64,000 bases of DNA from Micromonospora sp. WMMD1082 (GTDB lineage Bacteria; Actinomycetota; Actinomycetes; Mycobacteriales; Micromonosporaceae): NCBI RefSeq assembly GCF_029626175.1, contig NZ_JARUBM010000002.1, positions 4,543,001 through 4,607,000 of the forward strand. Direction: 5' to 3'. The notes under the pieces were generated by a model, which had not been told where the DNA came from, searched no databases, and was given only the letters and a program-made list of their open reading frames with translations. Below, piece by piece: positions 8,997-19,662 of the stretch. The translations under genes and the position numbers were made by a program. Every line of letters begins with the position of its first letter. Position 1 is the first letter of the stretch.

Positions 8997-9644
8997 TCAG
9001 CGGGTACGACGGCGGATCAGCAGCGCGATCCCGGCGAGGCCGATGGTGATCACCAGCATCACCGCGATGTTCAGCAGGAGCAGGCGCCGCAGTTCGCTGA
9101 ACGCCTCGTTGAGGTCCTGGGCGGGGTTGAGCGTGTCCTCCGGGATGATGCGTTCGCCACCGCCGACCCCGCCGCTGACCGCCTCGTAGGTCCGCTCCAG
9201 CGGCACACCGGCGGTCCGCAGCGTCTCGGACATGCTGACCCGCCCGAGATACCAGGCCGCCGTGATCTTGCGGTCCGGCTGCTTCGCCGGCCGGAAGACG
9301 CGCGGCCCGCCGACCGCCTTCGGGTAGAGGTCGTACGTCTGCTTCGGAACGTCGCCCGCCAGCACCACGACCGTGTACTTCGGACCGAGGTCGGCCTTCT
9401 TCGGGCCGCCCGACTGGCGGACCAGCCCGCGGTGGTTGACCTGCTCGATGACGGCCACGACGTGGGCCGGGTGGGTGTCCGCGCGCAGTTGCAACGGCTC
9501 GGCCAGCCCGTGCCCGGTGATGTCCACGCCGGCCGGTGGCGTCTTCGGTGCCGCCTTGGCCGCCTCGGCGACGGTGAGCGACAGCAGCACGGCCACCATC
9601 GCTCCCGCTGCCACCGCGGCCAGTCGCCTCATCCGTCGGACCAT
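8997..9644 (-). CDS. Secreted, carboxyl-terminally membrane-anchored protein of unknown function
   Basis: A 215-residue protein starting at ATG 9644 behind GAGGAGG. It has an RR-containing signal peptide (residues ~1-30, ending near AEAAKA), an extracellular domain of ~150 residues, and one carboxyl membrane segment (LLLLNIAVMLVITIGLAGIALLI) followed by RRRTR as a cytoplasmic stop. The topology suggests an exported sensor or anchor, but no domain is recognised. It is divergent from the CopC-like gene 220 bases away, which has the same single-anchor layout. Confidence 0.75.
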   Translation of the reverse strand: MVRRMRRLAAVAAGAMVAVLLSLTVAEAAKAAPKTPPAGVDITGHGLAEPLQLRADTHPAHVVAVIEQVNHRGLVRQSGGPKKADLGPKYTVVVLAGDVPKQTYDLYPKAVGGPRVFRPAKQPDRKITAAWYLGRVSMSETLRTAGVPLERTYEAVSGGVGGGERIIPEDTLNPAQDLNEAFSELRRLLLLNIAVMLVITIGLAGIALLIRRRTR

Positions 9645-9865
9645 GCCGCCTCCTCGCCCCGTTCGATGGCCGGCCGTGCTGCAGGGGTCACGCGTTGGAA
9701 GGCCGACGGCGGTGACCGTGCCCACAGGACGGGTACCCACCTCAAAGACTCCGCGGAACGTGGATCGGTTGCAGCTGATGGAACACTAATTGGAACTATC
9801 TGCGATCGCGACTCGACCAATGATCAGCCGTGAACCAGCGGGCGGATCTTACCTGTGCGGAGGCA

Positions 9866-10498
9866 ATGGTGGGGGGCAGGATAGCGCGTACGGTGCGTGC
9901 GTGGGCAGTGCTGTTCGGCGTGGCGTTCGGCGTGTCGTTGCTGATGCCGGCGACCCCGGCCGCCGCGCACAACCAGCTGACCGGGAGCAGCCCGCGTGAC
10001 GGCGCCCGGGTCGCCACCGCACCGGAGCGCGTCGAGCTGCGCTTCCTGGCCAGGCTCGACGCGAGTACGACGAAGATCACCATCACCGGACCGGACAACG
10101 TCGACGCCCTCGGCGGCAAGCCGCGCTTCTCGGGTAACCGGGTCAGCGCGCCGCTCGCACCCGCGCGGGCGGGCCTCTACATCGTCGGGTACGAGGTGGT
10201 CTCCGGCGACGGTCACCCGATCACCGGCGAGGTCCGGTTCACCCTGACCACAGGTACGCCCGCCGAGACCCCGGAGCCCACCCCCGCCGACCCGACGGCA
10301 GCCACCCCGGCACCGACGACGGCCCCGGCGGAGGCCACGCCCACCCCGGCACCGACCACGCCGGTGGGCGCCACGCCGGTGCCGAGGTCCGACGAGTCGT
10401 CCGGCGGCGGCTGGTGGTGGGCGGCCGTCGCGGCGGTGCCGCTGCTCGCGATCCTGGCCGTGGCCCGGCTCATCCGCCGCCGCGCCGCCCGCCGCTGA
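9866..10498 (+). CDS. CopC-domain copper-resistance-like exported protein
   Basis: A 210-residue protein starting at ATG 9866 (GCGGAGG site immediately upstream). After a signal peptide ending near AAAHN comes a CopC domain: the mature amino-terminal His, SPRDGARVATAPERVELRF, and GHPITGEVRFTL. This family binds copper at the cell surface. A Thr/Pro/Ala linker of about 50 residues leads to a carboxyl membrane segment and RRRAARR. No CopD permease is fused or adjacent, so it may act alone in metal binding. Confidence 0.85.
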   Translation: MVGGRIARTVRAWAVLFGVAFGVSLLMPATPAAAHNQLTGSSPRDGARVATAPERVELRFLARLDASTTKITITGPDNVDALGGKPRFSGNRVSAPLAPARAGLYIVGYEVVSGDGHPITGEVRFTLTTGTPAETPEPTPADPTAATPAPTTAPAEATPTPAPTTPVGATPVPRSDESSGGGWWWAAVAAVPLLAILAVARLIRRRAARR

Positions 10499-10584
10499 GC
10501 CGCGTCGCCGCCACCGCCGCCCGGGTCCGGGGCAGCGGCCCGCGCGGAACGGTTCGTGCCCGGATCCTGACCAGGGCAGGCGGA

Positions 10585-11994
10585 TCAGGGCAGGCGGATC
10601 CGGGCGGCCCGCAGGCGGGTGAGGGTGCGGTCGGGGCCCAGCACCTCCAGGGACTCGAACAGCGGCAACCCGACGGTGCGGCCGGTGACCGCGACGCGTA
10701 CCGGCGCCTGGGCCTTGCCGAGCTTGAGGCCGCGCGCCGCGCCGACCGCCTCCAGGGTGGTCTTGAGCGTCTCCGCGTCCCACGACTCGACCGCCTCGAA
10801 GGCGGCGATGGCGGCGTCCAGCAGCTCCGCCGAGCCCTCCTTCATCGCCTTGGCCCAGGCCGCCTCGTCGATCAGCGGCGAGGCGAGGAAGAGGAAATCG
10901 ACGTTCGGCACGATCTCGCTGAGCACCGCGATGCGGGTCTGCGCCAGCGGCGCCACCGCGGCGAACGCGGCCGGGTCGAACTCCGCCGGCTGCCAGGGCG
11001 GCGGCGCGATGGTGCCGGTGCCGGTCAGCCACGGCCGGCAGGCCTCGACGAACTCCTCGACCGGCAGGGCCCGGATGTACTCACCGTTGAACGCGCGCAG
11101 CTTCTTCTCGTCGAAGAAGGCCGGCGAGGGGTTGACCTCCGCCAGCCGGAACTCGTCCTCGATGACCGGCCAGGGCACGATCTCCCGGTCGCCGGACGGC
11201 GCCCAACCGAGCAGCATCAGGTAGTTGCGCATCGCCTCGGCGAGGTAACCCTCGTCCCGGTACGCCTCCAGGGCGACCTTGTCGCGGCGCTTGGAGAGCT
11301 TCTGTCGCTTCTCGTTCACCACCACCGGCACGTGCGCCCAGACCGGTGGCTTCACGCCCAGCGCGTCCCAGAGCAACTGCTGCTTGGGGGTGTTGGGCAG
11401 GTGCTCCTCGGCCCGGATCACGTGGGTGATCCCCATCGTCATGTCATCGACGACGTTGGCCAGCAGGAAAACCGGCGAGCCGTCGCCCCGGGCGATGACG
11501 AAGTCTTCGATGAGCTTGTTCTCGAAGGTCGGCTCGCCCCGGATCAGGTCGACGACGGTTGTCGCGCCCTCGTCCGGGGTGCGGAACCGCAGCGCGCGGC
11601 CCTCGCCGGGCGGCAACCCGCGGTCGCGGCAGTATCCGTCGTAGCCGGTGTACTGGTTACCGGTGCGGGCCTGCACCGCCTCGCGGGTGCAGTCGCAGTA
11701 GTACGCGCGGCCGGCCTCGTACAACCGTCGTGCGGCGGTCCGGTGCTCCTCGGCGTAGGAGGACTGGAAGTACGGTCCCTCGTAGCTGCCGCGGGCGATG
11801 CCGATCCAGTCCAGCGCGGACAGGATGCCCTCGGTCCACTCGGGCTTGTTCCGCGCCGCGTCGGTGTCCTCGATGCGCAGCACGAACACCCCGCCCTGCT
11901 GCTTGGCGTAGATCCAGTTCTGCAGCGCCGAGCGGGCGCCGCCGACGTGGAACATACCGGTCGGGGAGGGGGCGAAGCGCACACGTACCGTCAC
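10585..11994 (-). CDS. gltX: Glutamyl-tRNA synthetase
   Basis: Class I aminoacyl-tRNA synthetase charging tRNA-Glu in the cytoplasm, and probably tRNA-Gln through the indirect route. It has 469 residues, a normal length. The HIGH-type motif is H16-V-G-G in [15 protein letters not shown], and the KMSKS-type loop is KLSKR near residue 240. The anticodon-binding carboxyl half is intact. GTG start at 11994. It is a single gene here, 80 bases from the MFS transporter gene that also reads leftward. Confidence 0.95.
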   Translation of the reverse strand: MTVRVRFAPSPTGMFHVGGARSALQNWIYAKQQGGVFVLRIEDTDAARNKPEWTEGILSALDWIGIARGSYEGPYFQSSYAEEHRTAARRLYEAGRAYYCDCTREAVQARTGNQYTGYDGYCRDRGLPPGEGRALRFRTPDEGATTVVDLIRGEPTFENKLIEDFVIARGDGSPVFLLANVVDDMTMGITHVIRAEEHLPNTPKQQLLWDALGVKPPVWAHVPVVVNEKRQKLSKRRDKVALEAYRDEGYLAEAMRNYLMLLGWAPSGDREIVPWPVIEDEFRLAEVNPSPAFFDEKKLRAFNGEYIRALPVEEFVEACRPWLTGTGTIAPPPWQPAEFDPAAFAAVAPLAQTRIAVLSEIVPNVDFLFLASPLIDEAAWAKAMKEGSAELLDAAIAAFEAVESWDAETLKTTLEAVGAARGLKLGKAQAPVRVAVTGRTVGLPLFESLEVLGPDRTLTRLRAARIRLP

Positions 11995-12076
11995 GGCCTC
12001 CAGCCTACAGATGCACGCAGGAGGCCCCTGCTATCGCCCGGTGTTGTGAAAGGCGCTCCTCCCGGCACTACGGCGG

Positions 12077-13348
12077 TTACGGCACGGAGCGGATCTTCAG
12101 CACCAGAACGCTGCCGAGCAGGGTCACCGCGGCGGTGGTCGCGTACAGCACCGGGTAGCCGCCCAGGTACACCACGATCGGGGCGGCGATGGCCGGGCCG
12201 AGCACCTGCGGTGCCGAGTTGGCAATGTTGATAACTCCGAGATCCTTGGCCCGGTCGGTGGCCTTCGGCAGCACCTGGGTGATCAGGGCGGCGTCCACCG
12301 ACAGGTACACCCCGTAGCCGGCGCCGAGCACCAGCGCGGCGACCACCGCCACCGGCCAGGTGGGCGCGGCGGCCAGCAGCAGCGCCGCCGCCGTCATCAC
12401 CACGCCCGCGGCGATCACGAAGACCTTCCGCTTGCCGGTACGGTCGGACAGCCGGCCGGCGACCACCGTGGTGGCCATCAGCCCGGCGGTGTAGAGCAGG
12501 ATCAGCACCAGCAGCCCGCCCTCGGGGTCGGCCACCCGCACCTCGTCGGTGAGGAAGTAGAGCAGGTAGAGGGTGCCGAAGGCGTTGCCGAGCTGGACCA
12601 GGAAACGGGTTATCCAGGCCCAGCCGAAGTCCGGGTGCCGGCGCGGCGACACCCACAGCCCGGCGAGCAGGCCACGCAGCGCCGGCCGGTGGGCGCGGGG
12701 CAGCGGATCGTCGGCGGTACGCAGCGCGAAGGGCAGCGCGAGCAGCAGCACCGCGGCGGCGACGGCCAGGTAGCCGTGGCCGTCGCCGGTGAACACGACC
12801 GTGACCAGCACGACGCCGAGGACCAGCCCCAGCACCTGCGGGATGCCGACCCAGCCGGAGACGCCGCCGCGCTGGGTGACCGGCACCCGGTCCGGTACGG
12901 CGGCGGTCAGGCTGGCCAGCATCGCGTTGAAGCAGACCTGCGCGGCGACCCAGCCGAGCGCGACCCCGAGCACCGTGTGCGCCCGCGCGAGCAGCACCAG
13001 GGCCAGCGCGCCGAGCACCGCGCCGCCGAGGGTCCAGATGTGCCGGCGGCCGAACTCCCACCGGCCGAATCGCAGGCAGGTCCGGTCCGACAGCGCGCCG
13101 GCGAGCGGGTTGGCGAGCACCGCGGCCAGGGCGCCGAGGCCGGTGACCACCGCCAGCATGGTCTCCTTGTTCGCCGGCGCGATCTGCCCGATCTGCTGCG
13201 GCAGCAGCACCTGGATCGGGGTGAAGAAGGCCATCCAGACGCCGAGGTTGGCGGCGAACAGCAGCGCGATCCACCCCCGCCGGACCGGCACCGTCGGCTC
13301 GGCGAGCGCGGCCGGCAGCGACGTCGGGGTGGGGTCGACGGTGGTCAC
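12077..13348 (-). CDS. MFS transporter, probably for a sugar or glucoside
   Basis: A 423-residue integral membrane protein with about 12 hydrophobic segments. Motifs include LAGALSDRTCLRFGRWEFGRR after helix 2 and GRLSDRTGKRK between the halves, as in MFS and GPH-like sugar carriers. The GTG start at 13348 overlaps the stop of the upstream GH1 gene by four bases (GTGA), so the two are translationally coupled. Coupling to a beta-glucosidase suggests import of the glucoside that the enzyme then cleaves; the substrate is inferred. Confidence 0.85.
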   Translation of the reverse strand: MTTVDPTPTSLPAALAEPTVPVRRGWIALLFAANLGVWMAFFTPIQVLLPQQIGQIAPANKETMLAVVTGLGALAAVLANPLAGALSDRTCLRFGRWEFGRRHIWTLGGAVLGALALVLLARAHTVLGVALGWVAAQVCFNAMLASLTAAVPDRVPVTQRGGVSGWVGIPQVLGLVLGVVLVTVVFTGDGHGYLAVAAAVLLLALPFALRTADDPLPRAHRPALRGLLAGLWVSPRRHPDFGWAWITRFLVQLGNAFGTLYLLYFLTDEVRVADPEGGLLVLILLYTAGLMATTVVAGRLSDRTGKRKVFVIAAGVVMTAAALLLAAAPTWPVAVVAALVLGAGYGVYLSVDAALITQVLPKATDRAKDLGVINIANSAPQVLGPAIAAPIVVYLGGYPVLYATTAAVTLLGSVLVLKIRSVP

Positions 13349-14694
13349 CGCGGTGGTTCCCGGCGGGCCGCCGCGATCACGTCGCGCAGCCAGGCGTACG
13401 ACGACTTCGGCGTCCGGCGTTGGGTGTGGTAGTCGACGTGCACCAGGCCGAAGCGCTTGGTGAAGCCCTCGGCCCACTCCCAGTTGTCCAGCAGCGACCA
13501 GACGAAGTAGCCGGTCACGTCGACCCCGTCGTCGATCGCGGCGCGTACCGCCCGCAGGTGGCCGTCCAGGTAGGCGATGCGGTCCGGGTCGTGCACCCGC
13601 CCGTCGGCGTCGGGCGTGTCGTCGTAGGCGCAGCCGCTCTCGGTGATCTGGACCGGTGGCAGCTCGGCGCCGTAGCTGCGGTGCAGCCAGCCGAGCAGCT
13701 CGCGCAGCCCGTCCGGGACCACCGGCCAGTCGAAGGCGGTACGCGGGTAGCCGGTGAGCGGCACCAAGTCGAACGGGAGTGGCGAGTCCTCCTCGGGCGC
13801 GCGTACCGCCGTGGGGTGGTAGTAGTTGACGCCGAGCACGTCGAGCGGGGCGGCGATCACGGCCAGGTCGCCGTCGCGGACGGCGGCGGTGTCGAAGCCC
13901 AGCTCGGTCGGGTACCCGCGACCGAGCAGCGGGTCGGTGAAGAGCCGGTTGTGCAGCGCCTCGTAGGTTGCCGCGGCGGCGGCGTCGGCCCGGCTGCCGC
14001 CGACGGTCCGCACCGGCGAGTAGTTGTTGGCGATGCCGACCGGGCCGCTGCCGCGGGCGCGCAGCGCGGCGACCGCGAGACCGTGGCCGAGCAGCTGGTG
14101 GTGGGCGACCGGGAAGGCGTCGAAGAGCAGCGTCCGGCCCGGCGCGTGGACGCCCATGCCGTGCCCGAGGCTCATGTGGATGAACGGCTCGTTGAGGGTG
14201 ATCCAGAGCTTGACGCGGTCGCCGAGGCGGGCCGCCACCAGGTCGGCGTACGCGGCGAAGCGGGGTGCGGTGTCCCGGTTCAGCCAGCCGCCGGCGTCCT
14301 CCAGCGGCTGGGGCAGGTCCCAGTGGAAGAGGGTGGCGACCGGGTCGATGCCGTGCGCGAGCAGTTCGTCGACCAGCCGATCGTAGAAGTCCAGCCCGCT
14401 CGCGTTGACCGTGCCGGCGCCGGTGGGCAACACCCGGGGCCAGGCCACCGAGAAGCGGTACGCGGTGACGCCCAGCCCGGCCATCAGGGCCACGTCCTCG
14501 GCGTACCGGTGGTAGTGGTCGCACGCGACGTCGCCGCTGCTGCCGTCGATGATCCGGCCGGGCGTGCGGGCGAAGGTGTCCCAGCTGGACGGTCCGCGCC
14601 CGTCGGTGTCGGCGGCGCCCTCGATCTGGTACGCGGAGGTGGAGACACCCCAGCGGAATCCGGCGGGGAACTGGGGCATCGGTGCGGTCGGCAT
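13345..14694 (-). CDS. Glycoside hydrolase family 1 beta-glucosidase
   Basis: A 449-residue cytoplasmic enzyme that removes beta-linked glucosyl units from cellobiose-like sugars or glucosides. The amino motif FRWGVSTSAYQIEGA is diagnostic of GH1. The acid/base Glu is in TLNEP and the nucleophile Glu in ITESG; the end has SLLDNWEWAEGF with aglycone-binding Trp residues. ATG 14694 follows GGGAGG. The length is normal and the catalytic residues are present. It is first in a two-gene unit with the MFS transporter. Confidence 0.93.
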   Translation of the reverse strand: MPTAPMPQFPAGFRWGVSTSAYQIEGAADTDGRGPSSWDTFARTPGRIIDGSSGDVACDHYHRYAEDVALMAGLGVTAYRFSVAWPRVLPTGAGTVNASGLDFYDRLVDELLAHGIDPVATLFHWDLPQPLEDAGGWLNRDTAPRFAAYADLVAARLGDRVKLWITLNEPFIHMSLGHGMGVHAPGRTLLFDAFPVAHHQLLGHGLAVAALRARGSGPVGIANNYSPVRTVGGSRADAAAAATYEALHNRLFTDPLLGRGYPTELGFDTAAVRDGDLAVIAAPLDVLGVNYYHPTAVRAPEEDSPLPFDLVPLTGYPRTAFDWPVVPDGLRELLGWLHRSYGAELPPVQITESGCAYDDTPDADGRVHDPDRIAYLDGHLRAVRAAIDDGVDVTGYFVWSLLDNWEWAEGFTKRFGLVHVDYHTQRRTPKSSYAWLRDVIAAARREPPR

Positions 14695-14881
14695 GCGCCC
14701 TCCCAGGAAAACGCGAAACGTGTTCGGCACTCTAGGGGGCGGCGTGGCGGGACGCCATAGGCTCCCGAGCCGCGAAGAGCAAGACCTTTCGGCGTGTCTT
14801 TTACGAACCCGTCCATATACGTCCGTTTTTGCGCATAGAGTGCCGAATATTGTGGGATGTCCTCACTGGAGGAAGACGGAA

Positions 14882-15328
14882 ATGATCCTCGTGGAACGCA
14901 GCGCGCACGTGGCGGCGCCGGTGGAAGCGGTCTGGGACGTGGTGCAGCGGGCCGAGCAGTTGCCGGCCTGGCTCGCCGGGGTCCGTGCGGCCGAGGTCCT
15001 CTCGGGGGAGGGTTTCGGCCGGCGGCAGCTGGTCCAGGCCGGACGCGGCGCCGCGCATGAGGCCGAGGTGATCGCCTACCAGGAGCCGACCCTGATCGGC
15101 TGGCGGGAGCGCGCCAAGGGCGCCGGTGCCCGAGCGGAGGCGCGCACCGAGATATACGTCCAGCTCACCCCGGACGAACAGGAGGGCGGGACGGTCGTGC
15201 GGCTCATCGTCGTACGCTGGCCGGCCGGGCCGGTCAAGGCCGCCCTGCTCCGGCTCGGCCTGCGTCGGGTCGGCGCCGACCTGGAGGACTCGCTGGCCCG
15301 GCTGACCGATCTGGCCGCCGTCGGCTGA
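14882..15328 (+). CDS. SRPBCC (START-like) family protein
   Basis: A 148-residue protein starting at ATG 14882 directly behind GGAGGAAG. The opening MILVERSAHVAAPVEAVWDVV is the first strand and helix of the SRPBCC fold seen in polyketide cyclase/dehydrase-like and Aha1-like proteins, which bind hydrophobic ligands. No catalytic residues are diagnostic. It is divergent from the beta-glucosidase gene, and the upstream gap (14730-14881) has AT-rich patches that could hold promoters. Confidence 0.75.
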   Translation: MILVERSAHVAAPVEAVWDVVQRAEQLPAWLAGVRAAEVLSGEGFGRRQLVQAGRGAAHEAEVIAYQEPTLIGWRERAKGAGARAEARTEIYVQLTPDEQEGGTVVRLIVVRWPAGPVKAALLRLGLRRVGADLEDSLARLTDLAAVG

Positions 15329-15358
15329 CGGGCCGTGCCCCCTGGCGTCACCCGCGAC

Positions 15359-15403
15359 GGTGGCGGCCCCGGTGTCCCCACCAGGTGCACCCGGGCCGCC
15401 ACC
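15359..15403 (+). terminator. Candidate hairpin terminator after the SRPBCC gene
   Basis: GGTGGCGGCCC at 15359-15369 pairs with GGGCCGCCACC at 15393-15403: a perfect 11-bp stem with a 23-base loop, 30 bases past the stop. No T-run follows, as is common in high-G+C actinomycetes. Confidence 0.45.
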
Positions 15404-15717
15404 ACTTGTCGGTGCCCGTGCCCACCACGACCCGTCTGCGGGTAGCCGGCAGTCGGGCCGGGCTCGGTGGACTGGGCTCGGTGGGCTGAGCGGGGCGGGC
15501 CCGATGTCGCCGACCCGGCCGGCGTAGCAGCCGGCGGCCATGTCCGGGCCGAGTGCCACCCCGGTGCCTCCGGACCGCGCCGCCCGGACGACGGCCGGAT
15601 CGGGGGCGAGCGCACCGGCGGGAGGTGGGCGCTGCGGCCGGTGCGCCCCCTCGGGGGCGGGCGCGACCGCCGCCCGGGTCGTCGTGGTCACGCGGACCGG
15701 AGCCGCACCGCGAACAG
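15404..15717. other. Intergenic stretch without a supported gene
   Basis: Open frames exist on both strands, but none has a ribosome site or plausible protein composition. I see no RNA gene or further strong hairpin. Confidence 0.4.
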
Positions 15718-15984
15718 CTACTCGATGCCGCTGACCACCACGATTCCGCCCGGAAAGTACCGGTGGGCGCGCCACGCGCCGGTGGTCGAGGCGCTGCTAC
15801 CCGACGGGTAGCTGCCGACGTGGCCCGCCTCGGTGGCCTGGCCGGGTTCGCGCTGCGCCACCGACTCCGACGCCCGCTCGGAGCGGAGATCGGAGTCGTG
15901 CGCCACCGCGGCCAAGCCCGGTCCCAACGTCGATACCGCCAGGGTGCAGGCGGCCAGGGCGAGACCGATCCGGACGATTCGCAT
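15718..15984 (-). CDS. Small secreted protein, function unknown
   Basis: An 88-residue protein starting at ATG 15984 after GAGGGAG. The first ~28 residues (MRIVRIGLALAACTLAVSTL) form a signal peptide with an Ala-x-Ala-like cleavage region near GLAAVAHD. The mature part is small, Ser/Gly-rich and ends IVVVSGIE. There is no lipobox or known motif. It lies between the SRPBCC gene (convergent) and the end of aceE. Confidence 0.6.
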   Translation of the reverse strand: MRIVRIGLALAACTLAVSTLGPGLAAVAHDSDLRSERASESVAQREPGQATEAGHVGSYPSGSSASTTGAWRAHRYFPGGIVVVSGIE

Positions 15985-16173
15985 GTGCACTCCCTCTCGT
16001 CGCGCCCGGCAGCGGTGGCGTCCGGGCTGCCGGTGGGCGGCGCGACGGGCGCGCCCCACCTGGCCGGTCTGGTGGCCACGCGGTAGCGCGGACACCTATC
16101 GACGATTGTGGATTATTGGTGTTACTGGAAAAAGACCTGCATCTATATTGCTGTGGTCGGGTCGAGGACACGC

Positions 16174-16214
16174 GGACGGGCCCGGCGCGCAGGTACATCG
16201 CGTCGGGCCCGTCC
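16174..16214 (-). terminator. Terminator hairpin downstream of aceE
   Basis: GGACGGGCCC (16174-16183) and GGGCCCGTCC (16205-16214) are perfect 10-bp inverted arms with a 21-base loop, beginning 18 bases past the aceE stop. The size and place fit a rho-independent terminator of the high-G+C type. Confidence 0.6.
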
Positions 16215-16231
16215 TCGGGCGTACGCCCTGG

Positions 16232-18976
16232 CTAGCTGTCGCCGCCGGTCTCGCCCACCGGGGCGGCGTTGACGTCCTCGATGGCGTACTTCTTGGCCGC
16301 CTCGGCCGGTACGTGGGGCGGTACCGTGCCACGCAGCGCGAGCTGCCGCAGTGTGGCGACCGCGACCGACTCGGCGTCGACGTGGAAGTGCCGCCGCAGG
16401 GCGTGTCGGGTGTCCGACAGGCCGAAGCCGTCGGTGCCCAGCGAGGTCCAGTCGCCGGGCACCCAGCGGGAGATCAGGTCGGGCACCGCGCGCATCCAGT
16501 CGCTGACCGCGACCTTCGGGCCGTCGGCGTCGGCCAGCTTGCGCTGGATGTACGGCACCCGCTGCTCCGCGCCCGGGTGCAGGAGGTTGTACTCCTCGCA
16601 CTCCACCGCGTCCCGGCGCAGCTCCGTCCACGAGGTGACCGACCAGACGTCGGCGGCCACCCCCCAGTCCTGGGCCAGCAGTTGCTGCGCCTTGAGCGCC
16701 CACTGCATGCCGGTGCCGGAGGCCAGCAGGTTGGCCCGTGGGGCGTCCCCGTCCACCGCCGGGGCGGGGGAGTAGCGGTGGATGCCGTTGACGATCCCCT
16801 CCACGTCCACGCCGTCGGGTTCCGCCGGCTGGTGGATCGGCTCGTTGTAGACGGTGAGGTAGTAGAAGACGTTCTCCTGCTCCTCGCCGTACATCCGGTG
16901 CAGGCCGTGCTCCATGATGTGCGCGATCTCGAACGCGAACGCCGGGTCGTACGCGACCACCGCCGGGTTCGTCGCCGCCAGCAGCAGGGAATGACCGTCC
17001 TCGTGCTGCAGGCCCTCGCCGTTGAGCGTGGTGCGGCCGGCGGTCGCGCCGAGCACGAAGCCCCGGGCCATCTGGTCCGCCGCCGCCCAGAAGCCGTCAC
17101 CGGTGCGCTGGAACCCGAACATCGAGTAGAAGATGTACATCGGGATCATCGGCTCGTCGTGGGTGGCGTACGACGTGCCGGCCGCGGTGAACGAGGCGAC
17201 CGAGCCGGCCTCGTTGATCCCCTCGTGCAGGATCTGCCCGGCGGTCGACTCCTTGTACGACAGGAACAGCTCCCGGTCGACCGAGGTGTACCGCTGGCCG
17301 TGCGGCGAGTAGATCTTCGCGGTCGGGAAGATCGAGTCCAGGCCGAAGGTGCGCGCCTCGTCGGGGATGATCGGCACCCAGCGCTTGCCGAACTGCTTGT
17401 CCTTCATCAGGTCCTTGAGCAGGCGGACGAAGGCCATCGTGGTGGCCACCTTCTGCTTGCCGGAACCGCGCTTGACGTCGGCGAACCGCTCGCTGCCCGG
17501 GATGGGCAGCGACGTAAAGCTGGTCCGCCGCGTCGGCAGGTAGCCGCCGAGCTGCTGGCGCCGCTCGTGCAGGTACTGCATCTCGTCGGACTTCTCGTCC
17601 GGCCGGTAGTACGGCGGCAGGTACGGGTTCTCCTCCAGCGCCGAGTCCGGGATGTCGAGGTAGAGCCGGTCGCGGAAGGTCTTCAGGTCCTCCAGCGTCA
17701 GCTTCTTCATCTGGTGCGTGGCGTTGCGGCCCTCGAAGTGCGAACCGAGCGTCCAACCCTTGATCGTCTTGGCCAGGATCACGGTCGGCTGGCCGGTGTG
17801 CTCCGTCGCCGCCTTGTACGCCGCGTAGAGCTTGCGGTAGTCGTGCCCGCCCCGCTTGAGGTTCCAGATCTCGTCGTCGGAGAGGTCCTCGACCATCTTG
17901 CGGGTACGCGGGTCGCGGCCGAAGAAGTGCTCCCGCACGTACGCCCCGGACTCCGCCTTGTAGGTCTGGTAGTCGCCGTCGGGGGTGGTGTTCATCAGGT
18001 TGACCAGCGCGCCGTCGGTGTCGGCGGCGAGCAGCGGATCCCACTCCCGCCCCCAGACCACCTTGATCACATTCCAGCCGGCACCCCGGAAGAACGCCTC
18101 CAGCTCCTGCATGACCTTGCCGTTGCCGCGCACCGGACCGTCCAGGCGCTGCAGGTTGCAGTTGATCACGAAGGTGAGGTTGTCCAGCTCCTCGCGGGCC
18201 GCCACGCCGATCGCGCCGAGCGTCTCCGGCTCGTCCATCTCACCGTCGCCGAGGAAGGCCCAGACGTGCTGGTCGGAGGTGTCCTTGATGCCCCGGTGCT
18301 GCAGGTACCGGTTGAACCGGGCCTGGTAGATGGCGTTCAGGCCGCCCAGCCCCATGGAGACCGTGGGGAACTCCCAGAAGCCCGGCATCAGCCGGGGGTG
18401 CGGGTAGGACGGGAGACCGCCGCCGGGGTGGGACAGCTCCTGCCGGAAGCCGTCGAGCTGGTTCTCGCTGAGCCGGTCCTCGAGGTAGGCCCGCGCGTAC
18501 ATGCCGGGGGAGGCGTGACCCTGGTAGAAGATCTGGTCGCCGCCGCCGGGGTGGTTCTTGCCCCGGAAGAAGTGGTTGAAGCCGACCTCGTAGAGCGAGG
18601 CCGAGCTGGCGAAGGTGGAGATGTGGCCGCCGACGCCGATCTCCGGCCGCTGCGCGCGGTGCACCAGCATCGCCGCGTTCCACCGCACGTACGCCCGGAT
18701 CCGGCGCTCCACGTGCTCGTCGCCGGGGAACCACGGTTCGCGCTCCGGCGGGATGGTGTTGATGTAGTCGGTGGTGGTCAGCGACGGCACGCCGACCTGG
18801 CGCTCCCGGGCGCGCTCCAGCAGCCGCAGCATGACGTAGCGGGCCCGCTTGGTGCCACGGTCGTCGATGACGCCGTCGAGCGACTCGACCCACTCGCTGG
18901 TCTCTTCGGGGTCGATGTCCGGAAGCTGGCTCGGCAGGCCGGCCGTGATCACCGGGCGCTTGCGTTCCGTAGCCAC
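16232..18976 (-). CDS. aceE: Pyruvate dehydrogenase E1, homodimeric type
   Basis: Thiamine-diphosphate enzyme that decarboxylates pyruvate and reductively acetylates the E2 lipoyl domain. It has 914 residues, the standard length for AceE. Recognisable blocks are [20 protein letters not shown], the ThDP region [11 protein letters not shown] with [25 protein letters not shown], and the final [13 protein letters not shown] start at 18976 follows GAGGGAA. The E2/E3 genes are not in the window. M. tuberculosis also keeps aceE near the PucR-fabD locus. Confidence 0.95.
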   Translation of the reverse strand: MATERKRPVITAGLPSQLPDIDPEETSEWVESLDGVIDDRGTKRARYVMLRLLERARERQVGVPSLTTTDYINTIPPEREPWFPGDEHVERRIRAYVRWNAAMLVHRAQRPEIGVGGHISTFASSASLYEVGFNHFFRGKNHPGGGDQIFYQGHASPGMYARAYLEDRLSENQLDGFRQELSHPGGGLPSYPHPRLMPGFWEFPTVSMGLGGLNAIYQARFNRYLQHRGIKDTSDQHVWAFLGDGEMDEPETLGAIGVAAREELDNLTFVINCNLQRLDGPVRGNGKVMQELEAFFRGAGWNVIKVVWGREWDPLLAADTDGALVNLMNTTPDGDYQTYKAESGAYVREHFFGRDPRTRKMVEDLSDDEIWNLKRGGHDYRKLYAAYKAATEHTGQPTVILAKTIKGWTLGSHFEGRNATHQMKKLTLEDLKTFRDRLYLDIPDSALEENPYLPPYYRPDEKSDEMQYLHERRQQLGGYLPTRRTSFTSLPIPGSERFADVKRGSGKQKVATTMAFVRLLKDLMKDKQFGKRWVPIIPDEARTFGLDSIFPTAKIYSPHGQRYTSVDRELFLSYKESTAGQILHEGINEAGSVASFTAAGTSYATHDEPMIPMYIFYSMFGFQRTGDGFWAAADQMARGFVLGATAGRTTLNGEGLQHEDGHSLLLAATNPAVVAYDPAFAFEIAHIMEHGLHRMYGEEQENVFYYLTVYNEPIHQPAEPDGVDVEGIVNGIHRYSPAPAVDGDAPRANLLASGTGMQWALKAQQLLAQDWGVAADVWSVTSWTELRRDAVECEEYNLLHPGAEQRVPYIQRKLADADGPKVAVSDWMRAVPDLISRWVPGDWTSLGTDGFGLSDTRHALRRHFHVDAESVAVATLRQLALRGTVPPHVPAEAAKKYAIEDVNAAPVGETGGDS

Positions 18977-19168
18977 AGGCGTTCCCTCGGTTGTGTGTGG
19001 GACAGGTCTCTAGCACCATCCTGCCCCGCCATGGCCCTCGCCGTCACGTCCACCCGCCTGCAGCGCGACGCGCGACACAGGTACCCACCAGTAACTCTGT
19101 GCGGATCGCGGTGCGGAACGGCCCTGATGGGAGCGGTTCGGTACCAAGATCTCGATAGCGGGGGCAGA

Positions 19169-19582
19169 ATGCGGTGGGTGCGTAGTGAGGTTATTAGTGT
19201 CGCGACGGGGTCGCGGCCGACCGTGCGGGACATCACCGGGGAGGCGGAGCAGTTCGTCTCCGGGCAGGGGGACGGGCTGCTCCACGTGTTCGTGCCGCAC
19301 GCCACCGCCGGGGTGGCCATCATCGAGACCGGCGCCGGCTCGGACGACGACCTGCTCGCCGCGTTGGACGACCTGCTGCCCACCGACAACCGGTGGCGGC
19401 ACCGGCACGGCTCGCCGGGGCACGGACGCGACCACGTGTTGCCCGCGTTCGTCGCGCCGTACGCGACGCTGCCGGTGCTGGACGGTCGCCTGGCGCTCGG
19501 CACCTGGCAGTCGGTCTGCCTGGTCGACACCAACGGCGACAACGCCACCCGGCAGGTCCGCTTCTCCTTCCTACCCGGCTGA
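19169..19582 (+). CDS. YjbQ family (UPF0047) protein
   Basis: A 137-residue single-domain protein with the family blocks RSEVISVATG, LLHVFVPHATAGVAIIE and HGRDHVLPAFVAP, followed by LGTWQSVCLVDTNG. The family is annotated as secondary thiamine-phosphate synthase by genetic suppression only; the true reaction is unsettled. The conserved His residues could bind a metal or phosphate. The start at ATG 19169 follows a G-run. It is divergent from aceE, an enzyme that needs thiamine diphosphate. Confidence 0.85.
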   Translation: MRWVRSEVISVATGSRPTVRDITGEAEQFVSGQGDGLLHVFVPHATAGVAIIETGAGSDDDLLAALDDLLPTDNRWRHRHGSPGHGRDHVLPAFVAPYATLPVLDGRLALGTWQSVCLVDTNGDNATRQVRFSFLPG

Positions 19583-19662
19583 CGCCGCGACGACGGCCGG
19601 GGGCGGGAGTGCCGCTGACGGGTTGAGCTGGTCCGGTACCGGCCGCACGTAGGATGGTGACC

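Noticed and set aside
12077..14524. 815-residue minus-strand frame covering transporter and beta-glucosidase
   Set aside because: Its first ~390 residues are out of frame with the GH1 motifs; the MFS protein starts at GTG 13348.
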